From assembly GCA_035315065.1 (NCBI GenBank), contig DATFYM010000041.1:1-64000 (forward strand): a stretch of 64,000 bases of DNA, given 5' to 3'. The notes under the pieces were generated by a model. The model worked only from the letters and a program-made list of their open reading frames with translations, was not told the origin of the DNA and did not search any database. A program made the translations under genes and the position numbers. This DNA comes from DATFYM01 sp035315065. GTDB taxonomy: Bacteria; Acidobacteriota; Terriglobia; UBA7540. The first letter of the stretch is position 1. Every line of letters starts with the position of its first letter. Positions 1-9,260 of this stretch are shown here, one piece after another.

Positions 1-524
1 TCCGCCGCTGTCGCGACGTCCACCTTAGCTTTGTTTTCCGCATTCTGGGCGATTTGCAGATCGTTCAGGGAGATCGCGCCCTTGTCGTAAAGCAGTGTCG
101 AGCGCTCCAACTGGACGCGGGCAAGTGCTTCGTCTGCCACAGCCTTTTGGTAATCGGAAAAGGCGCCGGAAATATCCGCGCTCTGCACGCGCAGCAACAA
201 CTGACCCTTCTTCACGGTGTCGCCCAGGCGCGCGGAAATCTCCACCACCCGTCCGGTGGCTAGTGAAATCACCGGAACATTTCTAGAGATGTCCGGATTC
301 ACGGTGCCGGTAACCCTCAACTGTGAAGTGGCCACATGGGCCACTGCTTGCGTTAGCTGGAACCTCTCGGGACGATCGACTTGAAAAACGTTGCGGTCCT
401 CGACGCGTTCGACCTTCAGCGGCGGCGGCGCTTCTGCTTGCGGATTACTCTTGCCGTTACAACCTATCTCAAACAAACCTAGGGCCAAAAACAGGGCCAA
501 GGTTGCAATTCTCTTGCGGCTCAT
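1..524 (-). CDS. RND efflux periplasmic adaptor subunit (partial)
   Basis: This is the N-terminal part (about 174 residues) of a membrane fusion protein of the HlyD/CusB type, which would link an inner-membrane RND pump to an outer-membrane channel. It starts at the ATG at 524 and runs off the left edge of the window. Reading the minus strand shows a hydrophobic signal segment at residues 6-20 ending in Gly-Cys, so it may be a lipoprotein although the lipobox is imperfect. A biotinyl-lipoyl-like half motif follows (GRVVEISARLGDTVKKGQ), then a charged, helical hairpin-like stretch. The substrate (metal or drug) cannot be told from this fragment; the pump genes would lie outside the window. Confidence 0.85.
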   Translation of the reverse strand, partial: MSRKRIATLALFLALGLFEIGCNGKSNPQAEAPPPLKVERVEDRNVFQVDRPERFQLTQAVAHVATSQLRVTGTVNPDISRNVPVISLATGRVVEISARLGDTVKKGQLLLRVQSADISGAFSDYQKAVADEALARVQLERSTLLYDKGAISLNDLQIAQNAENKAKVDVATAA

Positions 525-1872
525 TGGATAACCTCGCGTCCCCCGGCAAGACTCAATCGACCTGCTGCGTTCAGATAGGGAGCAACTGGGTTCAAATAAT
601 CGACCTGAACACTCCGGTAATCGGCTTGCGCATTCCTCCCAAACTTGTCTGCTCCTTATCCTGCTGATCCTAGCACTCGACCCGGCTCTTGCGGTAGACC
701 AACGACTTCCCATCCCGGAATCTCGAAACACGGGTGAGCTGGCTGACCGACGGAGGATCTCACCCCTAGACGCCTGACGCGAATCCTTCAGTTTAGGCGG
801 CAGTTTGTTAAGCGGAGGTTACAACTGTCTTAAGAGGTGGCGACCGGACGCCCCCGATGGCGCCGATCAGCAAGGGGTGGCGCAGACCGCGTTCCGGCCT
901 GCGGCTTTTCCGCTTCAAATTTCTGGCGCCTTGCTGGTGCGTGCAAACAGGGTTGACGCTAATGTCCGAAGGTCTGGAAGCAAGAAGCAAAGGCGCGGCA
1001 GAGCAAATAGCCGACGCAGCGCAGACCAGTTTTGTAGCAGTTCCGACCCATTCGTCTTCCCCTCGAGAAAGTCAGCACCTCACCTCATATTCACTTCGTC
1101 GGTTAGCCGGGATGAGTTGCCGACCACGGAATTAAGCAACTATCTTCAGGAGCCAGTACGATTTTTGTTGACAACGGAGTCAGTACGTGATAGAGTATCA
1201 AGAGTGGGTGGGTTGCGGCTCGGAGGGCGAAAGGGAAAATGCTCCCACGGCGAGGCCGGGGGGAGATTGAAGATTCGAGATTCAGGATTTCAAGATAGGG
1301 GATAAGACCGAAACATTGAAGATTCGACATTCAAAGACTCAAGATTAGGGGACAAGAGAAAATCGTGCTCAGAACGGGAAAAAGAGCTGATGAATTACCA
1401 CCTGGAAATGGTCCCCTGCGATGCAACAAGAGGTCCGAAACGGTGGGCAACGGGGCAGGAGTCAGCGAAAAACGCGAAAAAGGTCAAACGAAGCCAATCA
1501 AGTTACTTATCATCAACAATTTGAGCCTTAGAACGAAGCCCAAACGAAGCCAACAAGTCCTTTAGAACCGCATGGCGCTTAATTTCAGATTCAAGAAGAG
1601 ATCGGGCCTGGCGATGCCGAGGGAACGGTCGATTCAGAAGCGCCGAGTCACGGCGGAGGGGCGGGGAGACCAAACGGAGTGAGGAAGTGGCTTAGAACGA
1701 GCAAGATGGAGATGGCCAACCGATTGCGAAATCACACCAGTCACAAGCCGGAACAGCCATCACAACAACGCTCAGCACGGATTTGGTGACAGGCAGTCAC
1801 AGGATCTTACGAGCGAGCCGGTCCCGCGGCTCGTGTCAAGCTGTCATTGGCGGCGGTGACCCTGTATGGGTC
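525..1872. other. Gene-free region upstream of the RND adaptor
   Basis: About 1.35 kb with no convincing gene; the ORFs here have no recognisable protein character. It contains a good sigma-70-like promoter on the plus strand at 1168-1196, a patch of degenerate short words (GATTGAAGATTC, GATTCAGGATTTC) around 1266-1350, and a repeated AACGAAGCC word at about 1485-1550. The 13-base CAAGTCCTTTAGA at 1554-1566 also occurs in the tandem array near 14 kb, which may be chance. Confidence 0.6.
1168..1196 (+). promoter_or_regulatory. Orphan sigma-70-like promoter
   Basis: A consensus -35 box TTGACA lies at 1168-1173 and a TAGAGT -10 box at 1191-1196, with a 17-base spacer. The heptamer CAGTACG occurs at 1154 and again at 1181 inside the spacer. 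No plus-strand gene follows for 10 kb, so if used it would make a non-coding or antisense transcript. Confidence 0.4.
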
Positions 1873-3210
1873 CTATGGACTCGCCGGGCGCGGCTGTTGC
1901 AGCTCAACCACGGTCGCCATCGGATCAATCTTCTTCGGCTTGGGAATATGGACGGTGGTCGTCTCGCCCGCTGTCTCGGCCGACACTTTCAGCTTCTCGC
2001 CACCCTCCAGAGCTTTCGCACTGGTGGGAGAAGCCGGAAGGCCGGTCACCGTAAGCTCGCCAGACGGCCAATCGAACACCTGCAAGTAAAGCTTGTTGCC
2101 TTTGGCAGTGCAGCGGCCATTGAACCCCATGGTCCCGAGGTTCGCCATAGGACACTTGGTGGTGCCGTAGATGCTCTCGCCGTTGACCTTCATCCAGGCG
2201 CCAATCTGCGCCAGACGATCATTGATGGCGTCGGGGAAGACGCCCTCCGCCGTCGGTCCCACGTTGAGCAGGAAGTTGCCGCCCTTGCTGGCGATATCGA
2301 TCAGCTTGCGCGTCAGGTCCTCGGCCGACTTCCAGTCGGTGTCGTTCTTGGCGTAGCCCCACGTGTCGTTGATGGTCATGCAGGTTTCCCAGAGGCGGTC
2401 CTTGGGAGCGGTGGCCGGAATCTCCTGCTCGGGGGTGGAGTAATCTTCGGGGAGCTTGTCGTTACGATCGTTGATAATGATTCCCGGCTGCAAGCCGCGG
2501 ATCATAGTGTCGACTTCCTCCGAGTGCAGTTCCTCGGCGTTGTGCTCCCAGCCGCCGTCGAACCACAGTATGCCGATGGGGCCGTATTGCGTCAGCAGCT
2601 CCCGCAACTCTGGCATCATATAATCGTGGATATAGCGGTCGAGGCTAGCCACATCCGCCGGCCGGGTGTCCCACTTGCGCCGCGGCAGGTAGTCGGGGTG
2701 ATGCCAGTCCATGATGGAGTGGTAGAAGCAGAGCTTGAGCCCTTGCCGCTGGCACTCGGCGGCGAGGTCCTTCATGGGATCGTGCTTCCAGGGCGTGGCC
2801 TTCGTGATGCAATACTCCGTCAGCTTGGTGTCGAACATGCAGAAGCCGTCGTGGTGCTTGCTGGTGATGACGATGTACTTCATGCCTGCGTCTTTCGCGG
2901 TCTTCACCCATTGGTGGGCATCGAACTTCACCGGATTGAACTGAGCGGCGAAGGGCTCATAGTCCTTCACCTGCATCTGCTTGTTAGAGAAATACCACTC
3001 GCCGATCCCTTTCTTCCCGTTCAGGTCGGTAGAGTCGGCGGGGACCGCATAAAGGCCCCAGTGGATGAACATGCCGAACCTGGCCTCGCGCCACCAAGCG
3101 GTGCGCGCTTCGAACTGCGCCGGGGTCTCGTGTGCGGTCTGTGCGCGCAGCCCCGAAGCCGCCAAAATGATGAGCGCCAGCGTTGCTCCCACTACGCTTT
3201 TCGAAGACAT
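1873..3210 (-). CDS. Alpha-L-fucosidase, GH29 family
   Basis: A 445-residue secreted glycoside hydrolase of family 29, which removes alpha-linked L-fucose from glycans. Residues 1-23 form a signal peptide ending in Ala. The typical GH29 features are present: RFGMFIHWGLY at about 45-54, the SKHHDGF motif at 117-123, and the nucleophile region ILWFDGGWE with Asp218. A beta-sandwich-like C-terminal part follows from about residue 350. An SD-like AGGAGGAA lies upstream of the ATG at 3210. The gene stands alone on the minus strand, 51 bases after the Lon-domain gene. Glycan breakdown suits a soil or plant-litter life. Function call is strong; substrate linkage is not known. Confidence 0.93.
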   Translation of the reverse strand: MSSKSVVGATLALIILAASGLRAQTAHETPAQFEARTAWWREARFGMFIHWGLYAVPADSTDLNGKKGIGEWYFSNKQMQVKDYEPFAAQFNPVKFDAHQWVKTAKDAGMKYIVITSKHHDGFCMFDTKLTEYCITKATPWKHDPMKDLAAECQRQGLKLCFYHSIMDWHHPDYLPRRKWDTRPADVASLDRYIHDYMMPELRELLTQYGPIGILWFDGGWEHNAEELHSEEVDTMIRGLQPGIIINDRNDKLPEDYSTPEQEIPATAPKDRLWETCMTINDTWGYAKNDTDWKSAEDLTRKLIDIASKGGNFLLNVGPTAEGVFPDAINDRLAQIGAWMKVNGESIYGTTKCPMANLGTMGFNGRCTAKGNKLYLQVFDWPSGELTVTGLPASPTSAKALEGGEKLKVSAETAGETTTVHIPKPKKIDPMATVVELQQPRPASP

Positions 3211-3261
3211 CAGTTCCTCCTTGGTTCATCGCTGTGCAAAGCGGAGATCATTTGCCACTCG

Positions 3262-3918
3262 TCACTTCTTGGTGTGGCGCACGTGGCCGTTGCCACCCGC
3301 TTTTCTTCCCACTTCCTGAAGGTAGTCAAACTCCACCATCATCTGCGCCATTGCCTTGGTGAGCTCGCGCAGCCGTTCTGCCTCGTGCCGGTTCACCAGG
3401 AGCCGCTGCTTGAATTCGGGGGTCAGCGGAAGCGGCCCCGCTATCTGGAAAGAGAGGTGACGATAGGGCTTCTTGAACTCGATTGCCGCGTCATCAACGC
3501 GCCGCAGCCGCTGGGCCATAGAGCGAAATTGACGGATCGCCGAATCGGCGTCGGTCGCCGGCGGCGCGTCGTCACCCGGCTCGTCGTCGAAGAACTCCAC
3601 GCCGCCGCGCAGGTAGGGCCTTTCCTCGTTGGTATAAAGGATCTCGAAGCGGCGCTGACCCACCGTAAGGATATCCATGCGACCGTCGTCGTAGCGGTGT
3701 GCCACCTTGGCGATCCGGGCGGTGCAGCCGATGCTGTGTATCTCCTCGTCCTTCGCCAGCACGATCCCGAACTCCTGCTGCCCGCTGCCGCGCTCCTGCG
3801 CTTGGAGGCATTCCCCAATCATCTGCTTGTAGCGATCTTCGAAAATGTGCAGCGGCAACTGTTCCTGGGGCAGGAGGACCAGTTCCAGCGGGAAGAGGGG
3901 CAGCAAAAGTTCGTCCAT
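3262..3918 (-). CDS. LON peptidase substrate-binding domain protein
   Basis: A stand-alone Lon N-terminal (PUA-like) domain of 218 residues, without the AAA+ or protease parts of Lon. The N-terminus LPLFPLELVLLPQEQLPLHIFEDRYKQM is diagnostic, and the later FGIVLAKDEEIHSIGC and GRMDILTVGQRRF stretches fit the same domain. The reading frame extends upstream to 3951, but the ATG at 3918 is preferred: it is preceded by a GAGG at the right distance and the family begins just here. Such proteins are common in proteobacteria, cyanobacteria and acidobacteria; their role is not settled. Confidence 0.88.
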   Translation of the reverse strand: MDELLLPLFPLELVLLPQEQLPLHIFEDRYKQMIGECLQAQERGSGQQEFGIVLAKDEEIHSIGCTARIAKVAHRYDDGRMDILTVGQRRFEILYTNEERPYLRGGVEFFDDEPGDDAPPATDADSAIRQFRSMAQRLRRVDDAAIEFKKPYRHLSFQIAGPLPLTPEFKQRLLVNRHEAERLRELTKAMAQMMVEFDYLQEVGRKAGGNGHVRHTKK

Positions 3919-3995
3919 CGAAACCTCGTCGCGCCTATTGTAGCAGAGCAAAGCCAGCCTGGAACTGCGAGCAGCACGTCCGAGTCCGAGGCGAG

Positions 3996-4829
3996 CTAAA
4001 CCTGAGTTTGACCGACGAAAACGACGGCGACCTCCGTGCCGGGGCCCGCTCCCAGGCGTTCGGCCGCGGAACCGAGATTGGTCGCGAGTTCAATGAATCC
4101 GGCGCTGCCCAGAATCGCCACCGTTTCCGCCGGAGCGGCACCGGCGTAGGCTGAGGTCAAGCGCGTAATCTCGTGGCGATTGACGACGATGCGGAAAGGA
4201 GGCGGGCTTTCCCGGAAAAGTTCCGGCACATCCTCCGGCGCCAGATTGGTGATCACATTTCCGAACCTGTCGATCTTGAGCACAGCGCCGCGCACCTCGT
4301 TGGCCCCGTTAGCTGTGATCCGCTGCGGCCGCGGCGGCTTGCCCGGCACCGTCCGGACGTAGTCGGTAATGACTTCGCCGAACTTGTCGGGCCCAATCCC
4401 GCGGCTGAGCCAGCCCGCCACCGGGGCGAATACGTCGCGCCCGTGGAAGGTGTTGCTCACCGGTTTCAGGAAATACTGGTCGGCAGTGACGTGCCGGACC
4501 TCCACGGTCTCCTCGCGTTCCAACGCCAGGGAGAGCACGCCATTGTCGGGCGCTACGAAAGTGTGCTTCAGCGTGCGGGCAAGGATCGGGCGGCGCGCGC
4601 TGCCCACTCCCGGGTCCACTACTACTAAATGGACGGTGTCCGGCGGAAAGAACCGATAGCTCTCGAGCAGCGTGAAGGCGCCGTCTAGAATGTCGTGCGA
4701 GTTGACCTGGTGGCTGAGGTCCACCAACTCGACCTCGGAATTCAAGCCGAGGATCACGCCCTTCATGATACCCACGAACGGGTCCCGCAGGCCAAAGTCG
4801 GTAGTGAGGGTGACGATTCTCCTGGACAT
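3996..4829 (-). CDS. SAM hydroxide adenosyltransferase (DUF62 family)
   Basis: A 277-residue member of the SAM hydrolase/halogenase-like family. The characterised non-halogenating members split S-adenosylmethionine with water into adenosine and methionine. Signature stretches are TLTTDFGLRDPFVG at residues 7-20, VVVDPGVGS near 70, APDNGVLS near 93 and TFHGRDVFAPVAG near 130, all with the Asp/His residues expected of the family. It is followed by the Lon-domain gene and preceded 48 bases upstream by the TPR gene, all on the minus strand. A halogenase function is unlikely but cannot be excluded by reading alone. Confidence 0.9.
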   Translation of the reverse strand: MSRRIVTLTTDFGLRDPFVGIMKGVILGLNSEVELVDLSHQVNSHDILDGAFTLLESYRFFPPDTVHLVVVDPGVGSARRPILARTLKHTFVAPDNGVLSLALEREETVEVRHVTADQYFLKPVSNTFHGRDVFAPVAGWLSRGIGPDKFGEVITDYVRTVPGKPPRPQRITANGANEVRGAVLKIDRFGNVITNLAPEDVPELFRESPPPFRIVVNRHEITRLTSAYAGAAPAETVAILGSAGFIELATNLGSAAERLGAGPGTEVAVVFVGQTQV

Positions 4830-4877
4830 GGGCTCTCCCTCGCGCGAGTCGCGGCGGTGACCTCAGGAAGGTCGCGT

Positions 4878-5693
4878 TCAGCTCCAGCGAACGCGCCCAA
4901 ACTGCGTGAAATCGTAGCCTCGGTCGATTTCCAGGGTCCGGAGCCACGCGCTGGCCGCCGCGTCGATCTCTCCCAGTTCGGCAAGTACAAAGCCCAGTGC
5001 GTGGTGAACGAAGGCATCTGCCGAACGGTAGCTCAGCGCTTGCCGATAAGCTTCGCGTGCCTCGGACCATTGCTTGAGCCCCGCGCCCCGGAAACCAGCG
5101 TGGCAGGATTCGGCCCACCGCATGAGTTCCGGCGTCACCGCGACCCGCACTTCCCAATCGTTCCTGAGCGCCTCGATTTTTCGCGCACACTCCAGGAGGT
5201 TATCGCGCGCCGGGGAACCCTCGAAGATGACGATGGACTGCAGCAACTCGCGCATGGCCTGGTTCAAGTCCTGCGCGTCGGCCGAGGCAGAGTACAGCAG
5301 CTTCAGGCCCGCGTGATAGTGTGACCGGCTTTCGAGCAGCGACTCAGTCTTGATCAGCAACTCTTCCGCCTTCGGGTGCTGGGGCTCGATCTCCAGGGCG
5401 CGCCGGTAGCAGGCGGTTGCCTTCTCCAGATCGCACGTGGTCCCGTAGGCGTTGCCGAGCAGGCAGTGCGCGGTGGCGTCGCCAGGATCGAGCTGAAGGG
5501 AGCGCGTCAGGGCGTCGATGGCATCACCCGGCTTTTCCGCCTCCAGGTACGCATGGCCCAGTTGACGCCAGACAGCCGCGTTCTCGGGCTCCTCGGCCGC
5601 CACCTCGTTGAGAAGTGAAATCGCGGCCGTGAAGTCTCTCTGGTGGATCGCGTCCGTCGCCTGCGCGAGGCTTTGCTGGAGTCTGTCGCTCAC
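4878..5693 (-). CDS. Tetratricopeptide repeat protein
   Basis: A 271-residue soluble, helical protein with at least three TPR units in the first 110 residues (for example NAAVWRQLGHAYLEAEKPGD, DATAHCLLGNAYGTTCDLEK and the following unit) and another TPR-like pair near the C-terminus (SADAFVHHALGFVLAELGEID). There is no signal peptide or membrane segment. TPR proteins act as protein-binding scaffolds; no partner is evident. It lies between the aldo/keto reductase and SAM hydrolase genes on the same strand. Confidence 0.8.
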   Translation of the reverse strand: MSDRLQQSLAQATDAIHQRDFTAAISLLNEVAAEEPENAAVWRQLGHAYLEAEKPGDAIDALTRSLQLDPGDATAHCLLGNAYGTTCDLEKATACYRRALEIEPQHPKAEELLIKTESLLESRSHYHAGLKLLYSASADAQDLNQAMRELLQSIVIFEGSPARDNLLECARKIEALRNDWEVRVAVTPELMRWAESCHAGFRGAGLKQWSEAREAYRQALSYRSADAFVHHALGFVLAELGEIDAAASAWLRTLEIDRGYDFTQFGRVRWS

Positions 5694-5780
5694 AACTGTT
5701 AGACGATCAAGGTCTCGAAACGTCGGCGTAGCAGCGCGGTTGGCTGTACCTTTGCCACGTCCGACATCCGGTCTATGACC

Positions 5781-6908
5781 CTACGCTCCGAACAAGGCGC
5801 GGTAGCGTTCCGGACTGAGCGGCGCGACGCCGGCCGTCGCCAGGTTCTCCTCGACGTGTTTCTTATGGCTCATGCCTACCAGCGCGCAAGTGACGCCGGG
5901 CGTCGAGCGCACAAACTGGATGGCCCGCTGGGCGTCGGTGGCCAAGCCGTCAAACCGGTTCCGCAGATCGTCGGGCATCCCCTGCGAAAGCTGGCCCTGA
6001 AGAATGCTGCCGCTGGCAAAGGTGGTGATGCCGTAAGTGCGCGCGGTGCGCAACGCCGGCGCCAAGGCGCCATCCAACCGTTGGGTCTGGGCGGTGAGCG
6101 CTTCCAGCATGGCCAAGTTGAAAGGAAGCTGGATGGCCTGAAAGTGATGATTGCGTCCGCCGGCGCTCTCGGCGGCATGGACCACTTCCAACAAGTTGAT
6201 CGAGTCGCGTGAGGATGGCGCCACTCGGAAGGCATCCCACGTGGCCACACCGTAGGCACGGATCTTGCCCGCTGCGGCGGCGTGCTCGAGCGCGGCAAAG
6301 GCGGCAGTCAGCCGCCGGTAAAACTCCGGCCGCGGAACCGCTCGGAGTTGGGTTTCCGGATTGTGTACGTAGTAGAGATCGACGGTCTCCACGCCCAGGT
6401 TGCGGCGGCTCACCTCGACCTGGTTCTCGATATATCGCGGCGCCATCACGTGGCAGTTGGCTGCGACGTCTTTTGGCTCGATCAGCCCGGTTCTGACCAG
6501 GTTCTGTTCAAAGTAGGCAGCAGGATCGTCGGGCTCCTCGCCGTCGAACGTCAGGAAACCGCCCTTGGTGGCCAGAAAAACCTCGTCACGCCGGACGCTG
6601 CCCAGCGAGATCATGGCCGCCAGCGCCGTGCCGATGGCGCGCTCGCTCCGCTGGTGGCGGTAATTGACCGCGGAATCGATGACGTTGGTCCCCATTTCGA
6701 GCGCCCGCGTCACCGCTTCCCGGTAGAGCGCATCGAACTCCTGTGTCGGCTCCCCCAGATAGGTGCCAAGACCGATGGAAGAGAGCCACAAGCCGCGCGC
6801 GTTGCGAAAGTGACTCGGCCGCTGATTCGCGAAGCGGTCGCGATAGCGCGCCGTCCCTTCCGGGGTGGCGAAGCCCGGTATGAGTTGCTGGTTAAAGCTC
6901 GCAGGCAT
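5781..6908 (-). CDS. Aldo/keto reductase
   Basis: A 375-residue NAD(P)H-dependent aldo/keto reductase with a TIM-barrel fold. The region NVIDSAVNYRHQRSERAIGTAL carries the Asp and Tyr of the catalytic tetrad, FLATKGG the Lys, and LYYVHNPETQL the His. The open frame extends 84 codons further upstream, but that part overlaps the DUF4342 gene in another frame and has no family character, so the ATG at 6908 (MPASFNQ) is used. It is somewhat longer than typical aldo/keto reductases (about 320). Substrate unknown. Confidence 0.88.
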   Translation of the reverse strand: MPASFNQQLIPGFATPEGTARYRDRFANQRPSHFRNARGLWLSSIGLGTYLGEPTQEFDALYREAVTRALEMGTNVIDSAVNYRHQRSERAIGTALAAMISLGSVRRDEVFLATKGGFLTFDGEEPDDPAAYFEQNLVRTGLIEPKDVAANCHVMAPRYIENQVEVSRRNLGVETVDLYYVHNPETQLRAVPRPEFYRRLTAAFAALEHAAAAGKIRAYGVATWDAFRVAPSSRDSINLLEVVHAAESAGGRNHHFQAIQLPFNLAMLEALTAQTQRLDGALAPALRTARTYGITTFASGSILQGQLSQGMPDDLRNRFDGLATDAQRAIQFVRSTPGVTCALVGMSHKKHVEENLATAGVAPLSPERYRALFGA

Positions 6909-6925
6909 TTTCTCAGTGCGCTGTC

Positions 6926-7186
6926 TCACGGCCCCGGTTCTTCCTTCTCCCTCACCACCACGATGGTGCATTTGGTGAGAAGCGCGGCCATTGCCCCCAC
7001 CGCGGTAAGCACGGGCGCCAAAATCGCGCTCACCGCTCCGATGGTGAGAGGTATTTCTATGACGGAATGGCCGCTCTCGTTCTTGATGATGATCTTGGTG
7101 GCGTTTCCCTCGTGGATCAGCGCCTTGACCCGACTTAGCAAGTCTTCCCCGGAAACGCAAAACTCTTGCTTGTATTCTTCCTTCAT
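6926..7186 (-). CDS. DUF4342 domain protein
   Basis: An 86-residue protein with an N-terminal charged helical part (SGEDLLSRVKALIHEGNATKIIIKNESG) and a single hydrophobic segment (residues 48-70) followed by a short basic tail. This layout matches DUF4342, a small family of unknown function with a UBA-like start. A GGGGTTG precedes the ATG at 7186. It is 17 bases upstream of the aldo/keto reductase and may be co-transcribed with it. Function is unknown. Confidence 0.75.
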   Translation of the reverse strand: MKEEYKQEFCVSGEDLLSRVKALIHEGNATKIIIKNESGHSVIEIPLTIGAVSAILAPVLTAVGAMAALLTKCTIVVVREKEEPGP

Positions 7187-7289
7187 ATCAACCCCTTGTG
7201 CGAGAAGATTCGAGGGAGCCTCTCTTGGAGGGTCTCGAAACGCGAATTCGGTTCATGCAACGTCCAGCGCCAGCGTTCCACCAACATTC

Positions 7290-7718
7290 TCACTCCGGGC
7301 TAGCCTTCACCAGGAAAATCGGAATCTCGGCTTCGTGGCGCACCTTGGTGATCGTCGTCCCGTAGATCAGATCCTCCAGCCATTTGTGGCCGTGGGTGGT
7401 CATGGCGATCAGATCGCAGTGCTCGGCGCGCGCGGCTTTCAGAATCTCATCTGCGGGCTTGCCCGCCGCATGGCGCGCGGTAACGCTGAAGCCCTCGGCG
7501 CGCAGATCGCTCCCCACCTTTTCCAGGTACTCCCGGTCCTCCTGCATTTCCGGTGAGTCGATGAGGTTCAGCTTGCCCTGCCACTGCGCCGCCCAGCCGG
7601 TGGAACAGTGCAGCAGAAAAACCTCCGCCTGCGTCAGCCGCGCCAGTTCCTTGACGCGGGGGAGCAGCGCCGCGTCAGCTTTGCTGTGGTCGAGGGCCAC
7701 TAAGATCTTTTTGAACAT
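7290..7718 (-). CDS. Universal stress protein (UspA family)
   Basis: A single-domain 142-residue Usp protein. It begins KILVALDHSKAD, the usual first beta strand, and ends with the DLIAMTTHGHKWLEDLIYGTTITKVRHEAEIPIFLV stretch that corresponds to the nucleotide-binding end of the family. The glycine spacing departs from the ATP-binding consensus (HGH rather than RGRSG), so ATP binding is uncertain. Usp proteins are linked to stress survival. It lies between DUF4342 and the Nramp transporter gene. Confidence 0.88.
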   Translation of the reverse strand: MFKKILVALDHSKADAALLPRVKELARLTQAEVFLLHCSTGWAAQWQGKLNLIDSPEMQEDREYLEKVGSDLRAEGFSVTARHAAGKPADEILKAARAEHCDLIAMTTHGHKWLEDLIYGTTITKVRHEAEIPIFLVKASPE

Positions 7719-7735
7719 CTACAGCACAGTCGCTT

Positions 7736-7898
7736 CGATTTTGGATTTTCGATTTTGGATTTTGGATTGAAGAGGGGTAGATGGTAGAAGGTGAACGGTA
7801 TATGGGAAGATCGGCTGACCTTTTCTCCTTTTCTCCCATATGCCGTCTACTTTCTACCGCCTACTTCGCTTCAATCCAAGATCCAAAATCCAAAATCG
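7736..7898. repeat. Short-word hairpin repeat
   Basis: The left side is made of repeated GATTTTG/GGATTTTG words ending in GATTGAAG, followed by a second set (GGTAGAAGGTGAACGG). The right side has the complement in mirror order (TCTACTTTCTACC, then CTTCAATCC and CCAAAATCC). It fills the gap between usp and the Nramp gene, whose stop codon touches the outer arm. Confidence 0.8.
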
Positions 7899-9260
7899 CT
7901 ACACCCAAGCGCGGACTGTCAGCACGATTAAGTAAGCATTCAGTCCCGCGATGGCCGCCGCCGTCAGCCACGCCAATACTTTAACCCAGGCAGGGTTGAC
8001 GAACTCGCCCATTTTATTCCGATCGCTCGTAAATTGCACCAGGGGAACAACCGCGAAAGACAGTTGGAGGCTGAGAATCACCTGACTCAACAGCAGCAGC
8101 CGAGCGGTGCCGCGCTCGCCGTAAAGCACCACGCAGATGATAGCAGGGACAATGGCGATGAGGCGCGTAATGAGGCGGCGCAGCCAGGGGGCGAGCCGGA
8201 TGTTGAGAAATCCCTCCATCACGATCTGGCCGGCCAGGGTGCCGGTCAAGGTGGAGTTCTGACCCGAGCAGAGCAGGGCGATCGCAAACAGGAAGCTGGC
8301 CAGCGGTATGCCGAGGAGAGGAGAGAGCGTATGGTAAGCGTCCTGGATCTCAGCCACCTGGTTCAGGCCGTGACGGTAAAAGGTGGCGGCAGCCATGATG
8401 AGGATGGCGGCGTTGATTAAGAAAGCGAAGTTGAGGGCCAGCGTCGAGTCGATGAAGTTGTAGCGGATGGCGGTGCGCAGACCCTCGCGCGTCCGCTCGA
8501 TGGCTCGCGTCTGCACCAGCGACGAATGGAGATAGAGATTGTGAGGCATCACCGTTGCGCCCAGGATGCCGATGGCGATGAAGAGCATCTCACGATCCGT
8601 GAAGAGTTGCTTGGTGGGAATGAAGCCGCGCGCGATGCCCAGGAAGTCCGGCTTCGCCCAGATGATCTCGATGAGATAGCAGAGGCCGATGGTGGCGATC
8701 AGGACCACCACGATTGCTTCGAGGTAGCGAAATCCCCGGTGCTGCAAGTAAAGAATCACCAGGACATCGAGCGCGGTGAGGCAGACTCCCCACACCATCG
8801 GGATGTGAAAGAGCAGGTTCAGCGCAATGGCCGAGCCGATGACTTCCGCCAAGTCGCAAGCCGAAATGGCAATCTCGCAGATCACCCACAGCGCGATGCT
8901 GGTCCGCCGCGAATACTGGGCCCGGCAAGCTTGTGCCAGGTCGTGTTGGGTGACGATGCCAAGGCGCGCCGCCAGCGTCTGGAGCAGGATGGCCATGAGG
9001 TTCGACATCATGAGGATGAAGATGAGCTGGTAGGCGTAGCGGGAGCCGCCGGCGATGTCCGTAGCCCAGTTACCTGGGTCCATATAACCGACCGCGACCA
9101 GGAAGCCCGGGCCGGAGAAGGCAAAAAGCTTTCTCCAGAATCCGAGGTGCGTCACGCTAATGGTGCGATGTACTTCCCGAAGCGAAGGGACGGATGGCGC
9201 GTTATCGTAGGTTGCCGGGCCAGTAGTCTCCGTCGAGTTCATGGTGGTGAGGAGCTTCAT
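7899..9260 (-). CDS. Nramp-family divalent metal transporter
   Basis: A 453-residue membrane protein with about 11 helices that imports Mn2+/Fe2+ with protons. The two metal-binding motifs are present: DPGNWATD in the first helix (about residue 61) and GATVMPHNLYLHS in the sixth helix. Two starts are possible, at 9260 and at 9242 (MNSTET); 9260 lies directly behind a clear promoter and is kept. A palindrome overlapping the transcription start suggests control by a metal-sensing repressor. The symbol mntH would be reasonable for this family but the metal is not proven. Confidence 0.9.
   Translation of the reverse strand: MKLLTTMNSTETTGPATYDNAPSVPSLREVHRTISVTHLGFWRKLFAFSGPGFLVAVGYMDPGNWATDIAGGSRYAYQLIFILMMSNLMAILLQTLAARLGIVTQHDLAQACRAQYSRRTSIALWVICEIAISACDLAEVIGSAIALNLLFHIPMVWGVCLTALDVLVILYLQHRGFRYLEAIVVVLIATIGLCYLIEIIWAKPDFLGIARGFIPTKQLFTDREMLFIAIGILGATVMPHNLYLHSSLVQTRAIERTREGLRTAIRYNFIDSTLALNFAFLINAAILIMAAATFYRHGLNQVAEIQDAYHTLSPLLGIPLASFLFAIALLCSGQNSTLTGTLAGQIVMEGFLNIRLAPWLRRLITRLIAIVPAIICVVLYGERGTARLLLLSQVILSLQLSFAVVPLVQFTSDRNKMGEFVNPAWVKVLAWLTAAAIAGLNAYLIVLTVRAWV

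Noticed and set aside
805..1305. 166-residue plus-strand open frame
   Set aside because: No family character, Ser/Arg-rich composition, and its end runs into short-word repeats.
1783..3999. 738-residue plus-strand open frame
   Set aside because: It is antisense to the fucosidase and Lon-domain genes; its composition (Arg/Leu/His-rich) is that of a shadow frame in high-GC DNA.
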